Shown here piece by piece: positions 54,770 to 62,629 of a stretch of DNA of 64,000 bases. The stretch lies in NCBI GenBank assembly GCA_038239485.1, contig JBBSET010000009.1:16416-80415 (forward strand), given 5' to 3'. The position numbers were made by a program, and so were the translations under genes. This stretch comes from DASQEH01 sp038239485 (GTDB lineage Bacteria > Actinomycetota > Actinomycetes > Propionibacteriales > Nocardioidaceae). The notes below the pieces were generated by a model that saw only the letters and a program-made list of their open reading frames with translations, was not told the origin of the DNA and ran no database searches. How positions within the stretch are numbered: position 1 is the stretch's first letter; every line of letters starts with the position of its first letter.

Positions 54770-54781
54770 CCGAACCACTCT

Positions 54782-54812
54782 CCCGGCGGGCCCGATGGTC
54801 GGGCCTGCCGGG
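54782..54812. terminator. Strong bidirectional terminator hairpin
   Basis: Fourteen-base stem (CCCGGCGGGCCCGA with TCGGGCCTGCCGGG, one G-T pair) and a TGG loop, between the convergent nuoD and substrate-binding protein genes. Confidence 0.75.
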
Positions 54813-54822
54813 TGAGGGTCGT

Positions 54823-55797
54823 CTAGATCAGGCCCTTGCTCTGCAGGTACGCCCTGGCGACGTCTGCTGGCTGCTGCCGGTTGACAGACACGTCAAGGTC
54901 CATCTTGGCCAGGTCGGCTGTCGTCAACGTCGCCGAGAGCTTGTTGAGGACGGTGGCGACGTCCGGGTTGGCCTTGATGAAGGCGCTGTTGGTGGCCGGG
55001 ATCAGGTTCTGAGCCGGCTGGATGCCCTTGTTGTCGGCCAGCGCCGTCAGCCCCTCCTGGCTCAGCGCACCATCCGTCGTGGCCACCTCGCCGAGCTGTG
55101 ACTCGCCCTTGGTCACGGAGTCCTTGGCCGCCGCCGAGTCGAAGTCGAGCGGGATGATCTTGGTGATGTCGAGGCCATAGACCTTGCTGAGGCCGCCCTC
55201 ACAGTCCGACCGGCCCATGCAGTCCGGTGGCGCCGCCAGCACGATCGGCTTCTTCAGGGCGGCAAGATCGGACAGTGTGGTGAGGTTGTTCTGCTTCGCG
55301 TAGTCGGTTGTGACCGCGAAGGCGTTCTGGTCGGTGGCCTGAGCAGGCTTGAGCATGGTGATACCGGCCGCGTCGGCGAGCGGCTTCAGCTTCTTGAGCG
55401 TCGCGGTCGGACTGTGCGTGGAGATGATCGGGGCGTTGGCGCCGTTCGCATCCGCCTGGAGGAAGTCCGCCATCCCGGCAAGGTAGTCGGGAACGACGTC
55501 GACGCTGCCACTCTTCAGCTCGGGTACGTACGTGTCGCGGGTCGTGACCAGCTTCGGCGTGGGCACCGTGTAGCCGGCGTTCTGGAGCACCTGCTGGTAC
55601 ATCGAGGCCATGATCTGCATCTCGCCGAAGTTCTGGCCGGAGATGACGACGGTGCCCTTGTCAGTGGTGCCGCTGCTTGTTGTGCCGCCGCTCGGTGTGG
55701 TGTTCGAGGACCCCGAGGGTGAGCTGTTGGAGCACGCTGTGCCGACCGTGAGCGTGGCTAGTGCCAGCCCGAGTCCTAGGGCACGTCCGATTCGCAT
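54823..55797 (-). CDS. Glycine betaine-type ABC transporter substrate-binding lipoprotein
   Basis: 324-residue extracytoplasmic binding protein of the OpuAC/QAT family. The signal peptide ends in a weak lipobox VGTAC followed by SNSS, so C22 is probably lipidated; a Ser/Thr/Gly linker leads to the binding domain (VVISGQNFGEMQIMASMYQQVL, VDVVPDYLAGMADFL, GEVATTDGAL). It would capture glycine betaine, choline, carnitine or a related compound; the exact ligand is not evident. The ATG at 55797 starts the signal peptide; longer frames upstream are spurious. Separate from the permease operon by 122 bases. Confidence 0.9.
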   Translation of the reverse strand: MRIGRALGLGLALATLTVGTACSNSSPSGSSNTTPSGGTTSSGTTDKGTVVISGQNFGEMQIMASMYQQVLQNAGYTVPTPKLVTTRDTYVPELKSGSVDVVPDYLAGMADFLQADANGANAPIISTHSPTATLKKLKPLADAAGITMLKPAQATDQNAFAVTTDYAKQNNLTTLSDLAALKKPIVLAAPPDCMGRSDCEGGLSKVYGLDITKIIPLDFDSAAAKDSVTKGESQLGEVATTDGALSQEGLTALADNKGIQPAQNLIPATNSAFIKANPDVATVLNKLSATLTTADLAKMDLDVSVNRQQPADVARAYLQSKGLI

Positions 55798-55919
55798 CCC
55801 GTGTACCGCCTTCTGTGTCCCGCAACCAAGACGTCTGGCTACGCGTGTCCGGTCGGGTACCGGGTGGCACCCGAATCTGTCAGGAATCATGTCACCTGTG
55901 ACCGACAAACCCCAGACCG

Positions 55920-56633
55920 TTACACAACCGCGACCAAAGCCCGCTGCCGTCGGTCCGCCTTCGCGAGCGGGTTCACGTACCGCTCGGCAAGGGCCGCAAG
56001 GCCTTCGAGGACGAGCGCGATGGCCGCCACAACGAGCGCGCCGGCGAGGCCCTTGCCGTAGTCGTTGCGGTAGAAGCCGGCGGTGATCACGTTGCCGAGT
56101 CCGGGCCCCGCCACCAATGCCGCGATCGTCGCGGTCGCCCAGACCTGGACGAGCGCCAGCCTCAGACCGGTGAGGATCAGCGGCATGGCCAGGGGAAGCT
56201 CGACCGAGAAGAACAGCTGGCGCCCGTTCATCCCCATCCCCTTGGCCGCCTCGACCGTGGCCCGGTCGACCTCGCGCATGCCGACGTACCCGTTGGTGAT
56301 GATGGGCGGCAGCGCGAAGAGCACCAGAGCGATGAGAGTCGCCAGCCCCGCGCGTCCGTAAGGACCGAGGACGGCGGTTCCGACGGGGCCGACCGACAGC
56401 AGGATCAAGACGGCGAAGGTCGGCACCGCCCGGCCGATGTTCGAGATGTTGATCGCGAGGAAGCCGCCACGGCCGAGATGTCCGAGGACCAGCGAGACCG
56501 GGAGCGCGATGAGGGCCGTGAACAGCAGTGCCGTCACGGTGAGCAGTAGCTGCTCCCCCAGCTGCACGAGCATGCCCTCGGAGCCGCGCCAGTTCGCACC
56601 GGTGAAGATATAGGAGAAAGCGTCCTGGATCAT
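55920..56633 (-). CDS. Glycine betaine-type ABC transporter permease (second)
   Basis: 237-residue inner membrane subunit with about five to six helices and the binding-protein-dependent transport EAA loop (EAAKGMGMNGRQLFFSVELPLAMPLI). It pairs with the other permease upstream, whose stop overlaps its ATG as ATGA. Together with the ATPase and binding lipoprotein it forms an osmoprotectant importer of the OpuB/OpuC type with two different permeases. Confidence 0.92.
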   Translation of the reverse strand: MIQDAFSYIFTGANWRGSEGMLVQLGEQLLLTVTALLFTALIALPVSLVLGHLGRGGFLAINISNIGRAVPTFAVLILLSVGPVGTAVLGPYGRAGLATLIALVLFALPPIITNGYVGMREVDRATVEAAKGMGMNGRQLFFSVELPLAMPLILTGLRLALVQVWATATIAALVAGPGLGNVITAGFYRNDYGKGLAGALVVAAIALVLEGLAALAERYVNPLAKADRRQRALVAVV

Positions 56634-57334
56634 CGGCGGCCCTTTCGTGCCCATGGCGTCAGCGCGCGCTGCAGACTGAGCAGCCCGGCGTCCAGGAGGA
56701 ACGCGAGCAGCACGCACAGCACGCTCGCGGCCAGGATCTGGGCCTTGAAGTCCGTCTGGACGCCGTCGGCAAGCAGGTTCCCGAGGCCTCCGTAGGCCAC
56801 GATCGAGCCGATCGTGGTGAGGGCAACTGTGGAGACGGTCGCAACCCGCAGGCCGGCCATGATCACCGGGAGCGCGAGCGGGATCTCCACGGTGAGGAGC
56901 AGGCGGGTGGGGCCGTAGCCCATGCCCCGAGCGGACTCGCGGACATGGTCCGGTACGCCACGGAGCCCGGCCAGCGTGTTGCGAACGAGGATCGTGAGCG
57001 AGTACAACGCCAGACCGATGATCACCGTCTTCTCTGTGATTCCGGTGAAAGGCACAAGGAGGGGGAACAACGCCAGCGAGGGGATCGTGTAGATCATCGT
57101 GGCTCCGCCGAGGATGAGGGTCTCCAGGCTGGAGAACCGGCGGGCGAGGACAGCCAGCGGGATCGCGACGAGCAGACCGACCAGCACCGAGATGACGGTG
57201 ATCTCGGCATGCTGCTTGGTCGACGGCCACAGTCCGCCCTGCGAGTTCCAGTAGTCGTGGATGTACGACGGACAGAACCAGTGGTTGACGAAGAGGCTGT
57301 AGCACGAGTCCGCCGACGCCGCGGCTAGGGTCAT
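56630..57334 (-). CDS. Glycine betaine-type ABC transporter permease (first)
   Basis: 234-residue membrane subunit with the EAA-type loop RESARGMGYGPTRLLLTVEIPLALPVIMAGL. Its N-terminal part contains an extracytoplasmic-looking stretch CYSLFVNHWFCPSYIHDYWN with two cysteines. The ATG at 57334 is seven bases after TACCGT, which lies inside the divergent ATPase gene, so it is leaderless. Only three bases separate the two start codons. It is the first of two overlapping permease genes. Confidence 0.92.
   Translation of the reverse strand: MTLAAASADSCYSLFVNHWFCPSYIHDYWNSQGGLWPSTKQHAEITVISVLVGLLVAIPLAVLARRFSSLETLILGGATMIYTIPSLALFPLLVPFTGITEKTVIIGLALYSLTILVRNTLAGLRGVPDHVRESARGMGYGPTRLLLTVEIPLALPVIMAGLRVATVSTVALTTIGSIVAYGGLGNLLADGVQTDFKAQILAASVLCVLLAFLLDAGLLSLQRALTPWARKGRR
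57326..57331 (+). promoter_or_regulatory. Leaderless -10 element of the importer ATPase gene
   Basis: TAGGGT, six bases, ATG at 57338. The hexamer is inside the coding sequence of the divergent permease. Confidence 0.55.
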
Positions 57335-57337
57335 GCC

Positions 57338-58519
57338 ATGGACGGTAGCGAAGACCTGATGATCCGGCTCGCCGGGGTCGGCAAGACATATCCCGGCGGC
57401 ACGGTGGCAGTCCGGGAGCTGGACCTCGACGTTCCGCGCGGAGAGCTCGTGACGCTCGTCGGACCATCGGGCTGTGGGAAGTCCACGACCCTGAAGATGA
57501 TCAACCGGCTGATCGAGCCGACGACCGGCCGGATCGAGCTCGATGGGGAGGATGTCACCCATATCGACCCGGTGCAGCTGCGCCGGCGGATCGGCTATGT
57601 CATCCAGCAGATCGGGCTCTTCCCGCACCAGACCGTCCACGCCAACGTGGCCACCATCCCGAAGCTGCTGGGCTGGGACCGCAAGCGCACCAACGAGCGC
57701 GCCGACGAGCTGCTCGCCACCATGGGCCTCGAGCCGTCGGAGTTCGGCAAGCGCTACCCGGCCCAGCTGTCAGGCGGTCAGCAGCAGCGGGTTGGTGTCG
57801 CGCGAGCGCTGGCTGCCGATCCTGACGTGCTGCTGATGGACGAGCCCTTCGGGGCCGTGGATCCGGTCGTTCGGGCTCGGCTGCAGGACCAGTTCCTCGA
57901 GATCCAGGCCACCTTGGCCAAGACGGTCGTACTCGTCACCCATGACATCGAGGAGGCGGTCCGTCTCGGCAGCCGGGTGGCCGTGTTCGAGCCCGGCGGA
58001 CGACTGGCCCAGTACGACACGCCCGCGCGGGTGCTCGGCGCTCCGGCCGACGACTTCGTGGCCGAGTTCGTCGGGGCGGACAGAGGGTTGCGGCGGCTCG
58101 CCGTTACGCCGATCGACCTGAGTGACCTGGAGCGACCGCCGATCGTCCACATCGACGACATGCTGTCGGAGGCTCACCTCGACATGGATGCCGCCGATGC
58201 CCGCTGGTCGGTGGTCCTGGACTCCGAGGACAACCTGCGGGGGTGGATCGGTGCTGACCGCAGCCAGGGCAGCGGGACCGTGGGGGACCGCGTCGAGCGG
58301 ATGGACGCCTGGGTATCGCACGACGCCTCGCTCAAGGACGCACTGTCGACGATGCTGCAGTGGGACGCAGGCTGGGTGGCCGTCCTCGACGGGGACACCT
58401 TCCTCGGAGTCCTCACCCCCAACACGCTGCATGAGGCGCTTCGCCGCTCGGTCGCCGCCGAGGACGAGGGCGTCGGTATCGAGGGCGTCAGCGTCACGAC
58501 GACGGGCCCGCTGCACTAG
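57338..58519 (+). CDS. Glycine betaine-type ABC transporter ATPase with CBS-like C-terminus
   Basis: 393-residue ATPase (OpuCA/ProV-like). Walker A is GPSGCGKST (about 42-50), Q-loop QQIGLFPHQTV, signature LSGGQQQRVGVARAL, Walker B VLLMDEPFGAVD, H-loop THDIEEA. The C-terminal 130 residues hold at least one CBS-type module (VERMDAWVSHDASLKDALSTML, GWVAVLDGDTFLGVLTPNTL), which in OpuA senses ionic strength. The leaderless ATG lies three bases from the divergent permease start. Its -10 and the permease's lie in each other's coding sequences. Confidence 0.94.
   Translation: MDGSEDLMIRLAGVGKTYPGGTVAVRELDLDVPRGELVTLVGPSGCGKSTTLKMINRLIEPTTGRIELDGEDVTHIDPVQLRRRIGYVIQQIGLFPHQTVHANVATIPKLLGWDRKRTNERADELLATMGLEPSEFGKRYPAQLSGGQQQRVGVARALAADPDVLLMDEPFGAVDPVVRARLQDQFLEIQATLAKTVVLVTHDIEEAVRLGSRVAVFEPGGRLAQYDTPARVLGAPADDFVAEFVGADRGLRRLAVTPIDLSDLERPPIVHIDDMLSEAHLDMDAADARWSVVLDSEDNLRGWIGADRSQGSGTVGDRVERMDAWVSHDASLKDALSTMLQWDAGWVAVLDGDTFLGVLTPNTLHEALRRSVAAEDEGVGIEGVSVTTTGPLH
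57342..57347 (-). promoter_or_regulatory. Leaderless -10 element of the permease operon
   Basis: Minus-strand TACCGT, seven bases, ATG at 57334. The hexamer is inside the first codons of the divergent ATPase gene. Confidence 0.55.
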
Positions 58520-58527
58520 CGCAGTCC

Positions 58528-58604
58528 AGGGCCCCGTGCCCGGCCGGACAGGCCCTACCCGGAAACAGCCGAGTCCCAGGTCGGCGCAGGCACGCCAGAC
58601 TCGG
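58528..58604. terminator. Hairpin region between convergent genes
   Basis: AGGGCC and GGCCCT (58528-58556, six-base arms, long loop) are followed by CCGAGTC and GACTCGG (58569-58604, seven-base arms with GGCG/CGCC inside). No T-run. Either could stop transcription from the ATPase or the convergent membrane protein gene. Confidence 0.4.
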
Positions 58605-58649
58605 ACTCCTCTGCTCGACCTGCCCGAAGGGTCCGGCCAACCGAAGCGG

Positions 58650-59270
58650 TCAGGCGTGCTTGCGTACGTCGGCTGAGGTGGTCGAGGTGATGGATCGCTC
58701 TTCCCATGCCAGCAAGTCGACGACGGTCGACAGCGCGTCAGCGTCGTCCTCACCCTCGGCGGGCTCGTCCGGCCGGAGCGGGGGCACCTGGTAGGCAAGG
58801 ACCTCGTCGAGCAGCGCGCTCAAGCGACCTTGGGCATCATCGGCGCGTTGCTGCTCGCGTTCAGCCCGCAGCGTTTCGCGGACAGCCAGGGCAGCGGCCT
58901 CGTCGGCACGGCTGTCGACCAGCCGGACTGTCGCGGCCAGCTCGGCGATCGCCCGGTCCCGTGCCGCAAGCCGCGAGGTGAGTGTGGTCCTGAACTCCGT
59001 GTGCTCCACGTAGGCCGCCGTCAGCGCGGTGCCGAAGGCCCGGGCCTGGTCAGCGCGGTCGCGCGCAGCCCGGTGGCGTGTCTGAACCACCTCGGCGTAC
59101 AAGATCCGGGCCGCGGCAACCCCAAGCAGCACCGACCCGACCGCCGCAAGCCCGACGACAACCGCGGCGCCGACGACGAGGGCGGCCGCCACGAGAACCG
59201 CTGAAGCCACCACGAGTCCAGCCGCTACGGTCGTCCGCACACTGCGCTGGACCCGTCGCCGACCGGACAT
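58650..59270 (-). CDS. Membrane protein with coiled-coil tail, function unknown
   Basis: 206 residues: a basic N-terminus, two adjacent hydrophobic segments (about 14-32 and 33-54, Ala/Val/Gly-rich), then a long charged helical stretch (about 58-150) rich in Arg, Ala and Glu with heptad character, and an acidic C-terminus. I do not recognise a named family. It follows DUF3180 at the end of the fol cluster, a place where mycobacteria also have a membrane protein (Rv3604c). The leaderless ATG is six bases after TAGCAT, which shares its TAG with the DUF3180 stop. Confidence 0.7.
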   Translation of the reverse strand: MSGRRRVQRSVRTTVAAGLVVASAVLVAAALVVGAAVVVGLAAVGSVLLGVAAARILYAEVVQTRHRAARDRADQARAFGTALTAAYVEHTEFRTTLTSRLAARDRAIAELAATVRLVDSRADEAAALAVRETLRAEREQQRADDAQGRLSALLDEVLAYQVPPLRPDEPAEGEDDADALSTVVDLLAWEERSITSTTSADVRKHA

Positions 59271-59276
59271 GTGCCG

Positions 59277-59282
59277 ATGCTA
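59277..59282 (-). promoter_or_regulatory. Leaderless -10 element overlapping the DUF3180 stop codon
   Basis: Minus-strand TAGCAT, six bases, ATG at 59270. The TAG of the hexamer is the stop codon of the upstream gene. Confidence 0.5.
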
Positions 59283-59759
59283 TTCCTCGGGGTCGCGGGG
59301 AACCCGGCAGGCGCGCTCGAGGAGCAGCGCACTGATCACGATGGCGAGGCTCGCGGCGGCCGCCGCGAACGACGTGTTCACCCGCTGGCGGGGCAGCGAG
59401 ACGTCGAGCCGGTCCAGGAACTGTGACGCGAAGCCGGTGTATCCGCCGGCGACAAGCGCACCCGCCAGCGCACACGCCTTGGCCAGCATCAGCAGGTTCA
59501 CTGCTCGATGCGGCTCCAGCCGGGCCCGGTCGCGGTGGACGGAGCGGTACGTCGAGTAGGCGTGCGCGAGCAGGACGGCGGCGATCACCGCCAGCACCGC
59601 GACAGCGCTCCACTGGACGGTTGGCGCGGTGCCGCTGACCTGCTCCGAGAAGAGGACCAGCAGGTATCCGGCGCACCCGCCGACGGCGAATGCTGCCAGG
59701 AGGTAGCGAGCACGGGTGGGACCGATCGTCCCTTGCGGCGGGTCCGGCTGGTCGGCCAA
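59280..59759 (-). CDS. DUF3180 membrane protein
   Basis: 159-residue protein with four hydrophobic segments (about 19-37, 48-67, 88-106 and 130-147) and the short charged loops PTRARYLLAAFAVG and YRSVHRDRARLEPHRAVNLL typical of DUF3180. It always sits next to folK in actinobacteria (Rv3605c in mycobacteria), but the function is unknown. The start is a TTG with GGAG about ten bases upstream; no ATG or GTG is available. Thirteen bases after folK. Confidence 0.82.
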   Translation of the reverse strand: MADQPDPPQGTIGPTRARYLLAAFAVGGCAGYLLVLFSEQVSGTAPTVQWSAVAVLAVIAAVLLAHAYSTYRSVHRDRARLEPHRAVNLLMLAKACALAGALVAGGYTGFASQFLDRLDVSLPRQRVNTSFAAAAASLAIVISALLLERACRVPRDPEE

Positions 59760-59772
59760 GTCCCCCTTGCTC

Positions 59773-60336
59773 CTAGATCTCGAGCTCGAGGTCGGCCCGG
59801 TGCGTCACTCCGCTCGTGTCGAGGTCGGTCAGCAGGTCCGCGATCTTCCCCTTGCCCGGGATCTGCGCCTGCTGGTCGATCTCGTGCCACGGCACCAGGA
59901 CGAACGCGCGCTCGTGCGCCCGCGGGTGGGGCAGCGTGAGCTCGTCGGTGTCGGAGAGCCGGTCACCGACGACGATCAGGTCGACGTCGAGGGTCCGCGG
60001 TGCGTTGGACTCGCCTCGCTCACGGCCGAAGGCCGCCTCGACCGCCTGGGCCCGCTCGAGCAGCATGTTGACCGACAGGGTGGTGTCCACGAGCAGCACC
60101 GCGTTGAGGAAGTCGGGCGAGTCTTGGGGGGCGGCGTCGACCGGGGCGGTCTCGTACACCGAGGAGACCGCGACGGTGTAGACCTCCGGGGTATCGGCGA
60201 GCGCGTCGACGGCGCCCTGCAGATTGGTGGCGCGGTCGCCGACATTGCTGCCGAGCGACAAGACAGCAGGGCGGATCGGGCGCATCTCGCCGGTGAGGGT
60301 GTCGGGGTCGATGTTGGGATTCGGCGTCTCAGTCAT
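59773..60336 (-). CDS. folK: 2-amino-4-hydroxy-6-hydroxymethyldihydropteridine pyrophosphokinase
   Basis: Transfers pyrophosphate from ATP to hydroxymethyldihydropterin before coupling to p-aminobenzoate. Motifs: VLSLGSNVGDRATNL, SSVYETAPVD, FGRERGESNAPRTLDVDLIVVGD with the metal-binding DVD, and LPHPRAHERAFVLVPW. The 187-residue protein has an extra 20 residues at the N-terminus. It overlaps folB by eight bases. Confidence 0.96.
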   Translation of the reverse strand: MTETPNPNIDPDTLTGEMRPIRPAVLSLGSNVGDRATNLQGAVDALADTPEVYTVAVSSVYETAPVDAAPQDSPDFLNAVLLVDTTLSVNMLLERAQAVEAAFGRERGESNAPRTLDVDLIVVGDRLSDTDELTLPHPRAHERAFVLVPWHEIDQQAQIPGKGKIADLLTDLDTSGVTHRADLELEI

Positions 60337-60715
60337 CTCGGCTCCGGTGGATAGTAAGGCTGACGTCGTCGAACGCCACCCGGATAGGTGCTTCAGGTTT
60401 GTGAACCGTCACGTCGACGGCGGTGACCGGCGCCTCAGCCAGGCAGACGTCTGCCAGCCGCTGGGCGAGAGTCTCGATCAGGTCGACCGGGTCGCTGCTG
60501 ATGGCCTCGTGCAGCCGCTCGGCGAGCTCACCATAATGGACGGTCTCGGCCAGCTCGTCAGCCTCGGCAGCGCGGCGGGTGTCAAGGGCCAGCTCGACGT
60601 CGACGACGAACTCCTGGCCCTCTCGGCGCTCGACTTCGAGCACGCCGTGGTACCCGACGGCGCGAAGACCACGAAGCCTCAGCCGGTCCGTCGGCCGTTC
60701 CTCCCTGTGCGTCAT
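60329..60715 (-). CDS. folB: Dihydroneopterin aldolase
   Basis: Cleaves dihydroneopterin to hydroxymethyldihydropterin and glycolaldehyde. The 128-residue protein has GLRAVGYHGVLEVERREGQEF, LIETLAQRLADVCL and VTVHKPEAPI with the catalytic lysine. The ATG at 60715 is preferred: GGAGG lies six bases before it, and it overlaps the preceding stop as TGATG. A GTG three bases upstream is also in frame. Confidence 0.95.
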   Translation of the reverse strand: MTHREERPTDRLRLRGLRAVGYHGVLEVERREGQEFVVDVELALDTRRAAEADELAETVHYGELAERLHEAISSDPVDLIETLAQRLADVCLAEAPVTAVDVTVHKPEAPIRVAFDDVSLTIHRSRDD

Positions 60716-61158
60716 CACGCACCTCCCTCGTCGGGCTCGGCCTCATCGGTAACAGATGCCGACAGTACCGGTGAAGCATGGTGGATCCACAACCGCCAGC
60801 CGGCCGGTGTCAGTCGGAATACGTTCGTCGCCGCGGCGCTTCCACCCGCGAAAACCCCGAGCGAGGTGTCGGGCGCGGCAGAGAGGACGTTCTCGGTGCA
60901 GGTCACCGAGGCGAGCTCGCCGACGACCACCGCGTCCACACCGGTGAGGAAGAACTGGATGTACGGCGTGTTGGCCATCAGCGCCATCCAGGACCGCATC
61001 ACCGAGCTGCGGCCGCGGATCGGCTGCGCGCCCGGATGCACGCAGACGATCCCGTCGTCGGTGCACCAGAGGTCCTGCATGGCGTCGTAGTCTGCCTGCT
61101 CGAAGGCGGCGTAGAACTGCGCGTGCACGGCCAGCACGCTGTCGACAGCGCCGCTCAC
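60715..61158 (-). CDS. Nuclear transport factor 2-like (SnoaL/DUF4440-type) protein
   Basis: 147-residue cone-shaped alpha+beta barrel family protein. The start VDSVLAVHAQFYAAFEQADYDAMQDLW and the later RSWMALMANTPYIQFFLTGVDAVVVGELASVTC are typical of NTF2-like proteins annotated as ketosteroid isomerase relatives. It is in the fol operon between folP and folB and overlaps both (GTGA at 61155-61158). Its role in folate synthesis is unknown; it might bind a pterin. GGAGG lies seven bases before the GTG. Confidence 0.85.
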   Translation of the reverse strand: MSGAVDSVLAVHAQFYAAFEQADYDAMQDLWCTDDGIVCVHPGAQPIRGRSSVMRSWMALMANTPYIQFFLTGVDAVVVGELASVTCTENVLSAAPDTSLGVFAGGSAAATNVFRLTPAGWRLWIHHASPVLSASVTDEAEPDEGGA

Positions 61159-62018
61159 CGCCCCGCCTCCGCGGTCCACCGGGTGGCGACGGCGACGGCG
61201 TCGCGCGAACGGCGGACGTCGTGTACCCGCACACACCAGACTCCGCGCGTGGCGGCGAGACCGGACACGGCAGCGGTCGCGTCGTCGCGTCCGGCGGGAG
61301 GACGAGGCTGACCGGCCCCGTCGTCCAGCAGCGCACCCAGAAAAGCCTTCCGTGAGGCACCGACCACGACCGGGAGGCCGACGGCCACGAGCCGGTCCAG
61401 GGCGGCGAGGAGCGCCCAGTTGTGATCGGCCGTCTTGGCGAAGCCCAGGCCGGGGTCGATGGCGAGATGCTCACGGGCCACACCGGCCGCGACCGCGGCG
61501 TCGACCCGGCGGCTCAGCTCCGAGATGACGTCGCCGACCACGTCGTCGTATGTCGCCAGGTCCTGCATCCGGGTGGAGTGGCCTCGCCAGTGCATACAGA
61601 TCATCGCGACGCCGAGGTCCGCCACGGTACGCAGCATGGCTGGGTCGGCGAGTCCGCCGGAGACATCGTTGACCCCCGCGGCCCCTGCCTTTACGGCGGC
61701 GCGGGCCACCTCTGAGCGCATGGTGTCGATGGTCACGACGGCACCTGCCTGAGTCAGCCCGGACACCACCGGGATGACACGGTCCAGCTCCTCGTCCGGG
61801 TCCGGCCTGATGGCGCCCGGACGGGTGGACTCGCCGCCGACGTCGAGAATGTCCGCGCCGTGAGACATCAGCTCCCGGCCATGGGCGATGGCACGGTCAG
61901 CCTCGAGCCACTGGCCACCGTCGGAGAAGGAGTCAGGGGTCACGTTGATGATGCCCATGACCAGGCAGCGTCCGGGCTGTGGCAGCCCTGCGACGACGGG
62001 CGCCGGAGCGAGGGTCAT
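61155..62018 (-). CDS. folP: Dihydropteroate synthase
   Basis: Condenses hydroxymethyldihydropterin pyrophosphate with p-aminobenzoate; the sulfonamide target. The 287-residue TIM barrel has MGIINVTPDSFSDGG, DVGGESTRPGA, GVNDVSGG, IDPGLGFAKT and VGASRKAFLG, and ends with HDVRRSRDAV where RVHDV carries the phosphate-binding arginine. Starts four bases after folE, ends overlapping the NTF2-like gene. Confidence 0.97.
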   Translation of the reverse strand: MTLAPAPVVAGLPQPGRCLVMGIINVTPDSFSDGGQWLEADRAIAHGRELMSHGADILDVGGESTRPGAIRPDPDEELDRVIPVVSGLTQAGAVVTIDTMRSEVARAAVKAGAAGVNDVSGGLADPAMLRTVADLGVAMICMHWRGHSTRMQDLATYDDVVGDVISELSRRVDAAVAAGVAREHLAIDPGLGFAKTADHNWALLAALDRLVAVGLPVVVGASRKAFLGALLDDGAGQPRPPAGRDDATAAVSGLAATRGVWCVRVHDVRRSRDAVAVATRWTAEAGR

Positions 62019-62022
62019 CTGG

Positions 62023-62628
62023 CTAGCCGAGGATGAGGCTCATCGCCTCGGCACGCGTTGCTGGGTCGCGAAGCTGGCCCCGAACAGCGCTGGTCACGGT
62101 TCTCGCACCAGGCTTGCGGACACCCCTCATGGTCATGCACAGATGCTCGCAGGAGATCACCACGATGACGCCGCGTGGTTGCAGGATCTGCATCACCGAG
62201 TCGGCGACTTGGGTCGTCAGCCGCTCCTGGACCTGCGGCCTGCGGGCGTAGACGTCGACCAGCCTGGCCAGCTTCGACAGACCGGTGATCCGGCCATCGC
62301 GGCTCGGGATGTAGCCGACGTGGGCCACTCCCATGAACGGCACCAGGTGATGCTCACAGGTCGACCACACCTCGATGTCCTTCACCAGGACCAGCTCGTC
62401 GTGCCCGACGTCGAAGGTGGTCGTCAGCACGTCGGCGGCCTCCATACGCAGTCCGGCGAAGATCTCGGCGTACGAACGCGCGACCCGGCCCGGAGTGTCC
62501 TGCAGTCCCTCTCTGTCGGGGTCCTCACCGACGGCGATCAGCAGCTCGCGCACCGCCGCCTCCGCCCGGGCATAGTCGAAGTCCGGAATCGAACGGACCT
62601 CGGCCTCGACCGCGGAGTCGGTGGTCAT
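62023..62628 (-). CDS. folE: GTP cyclohydrolase I
   Basis: First step of tetrahydrofolate synthesis: GTP to dihydroneopterin triphosphate. The 201-residue protein has the zinc ligands in [13 protein letters not shown] and [13 protein letters not shown], and [23 protein letters not shown] in between. The ATG at 62628 follows the ftsH stop by one base; the longer upstream frame overlaps ftsH and is spurious. It begins the fol genes downstream of ftsH. Confidence 0.97.
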   Translation of the reverse strand: MTTDSAVEAEVRSIPDFDYARAEAAVRELLIAVGEDPDREGLQDTPGRVARSYAEIFAGLRMEAADVLTTTFDVGHDELVLVKDIEVWSTCEHHLVPFMGVAHVGYIPSRDGRITGLSKLARLVDVYARRPQVQERLTTQVADSVMQILQPRGVIVVISCEHLCMTMRGVRKPGARTVTSAVRGQLRDPATRAEAMSLILG

Positions 62629-62629
62629 G

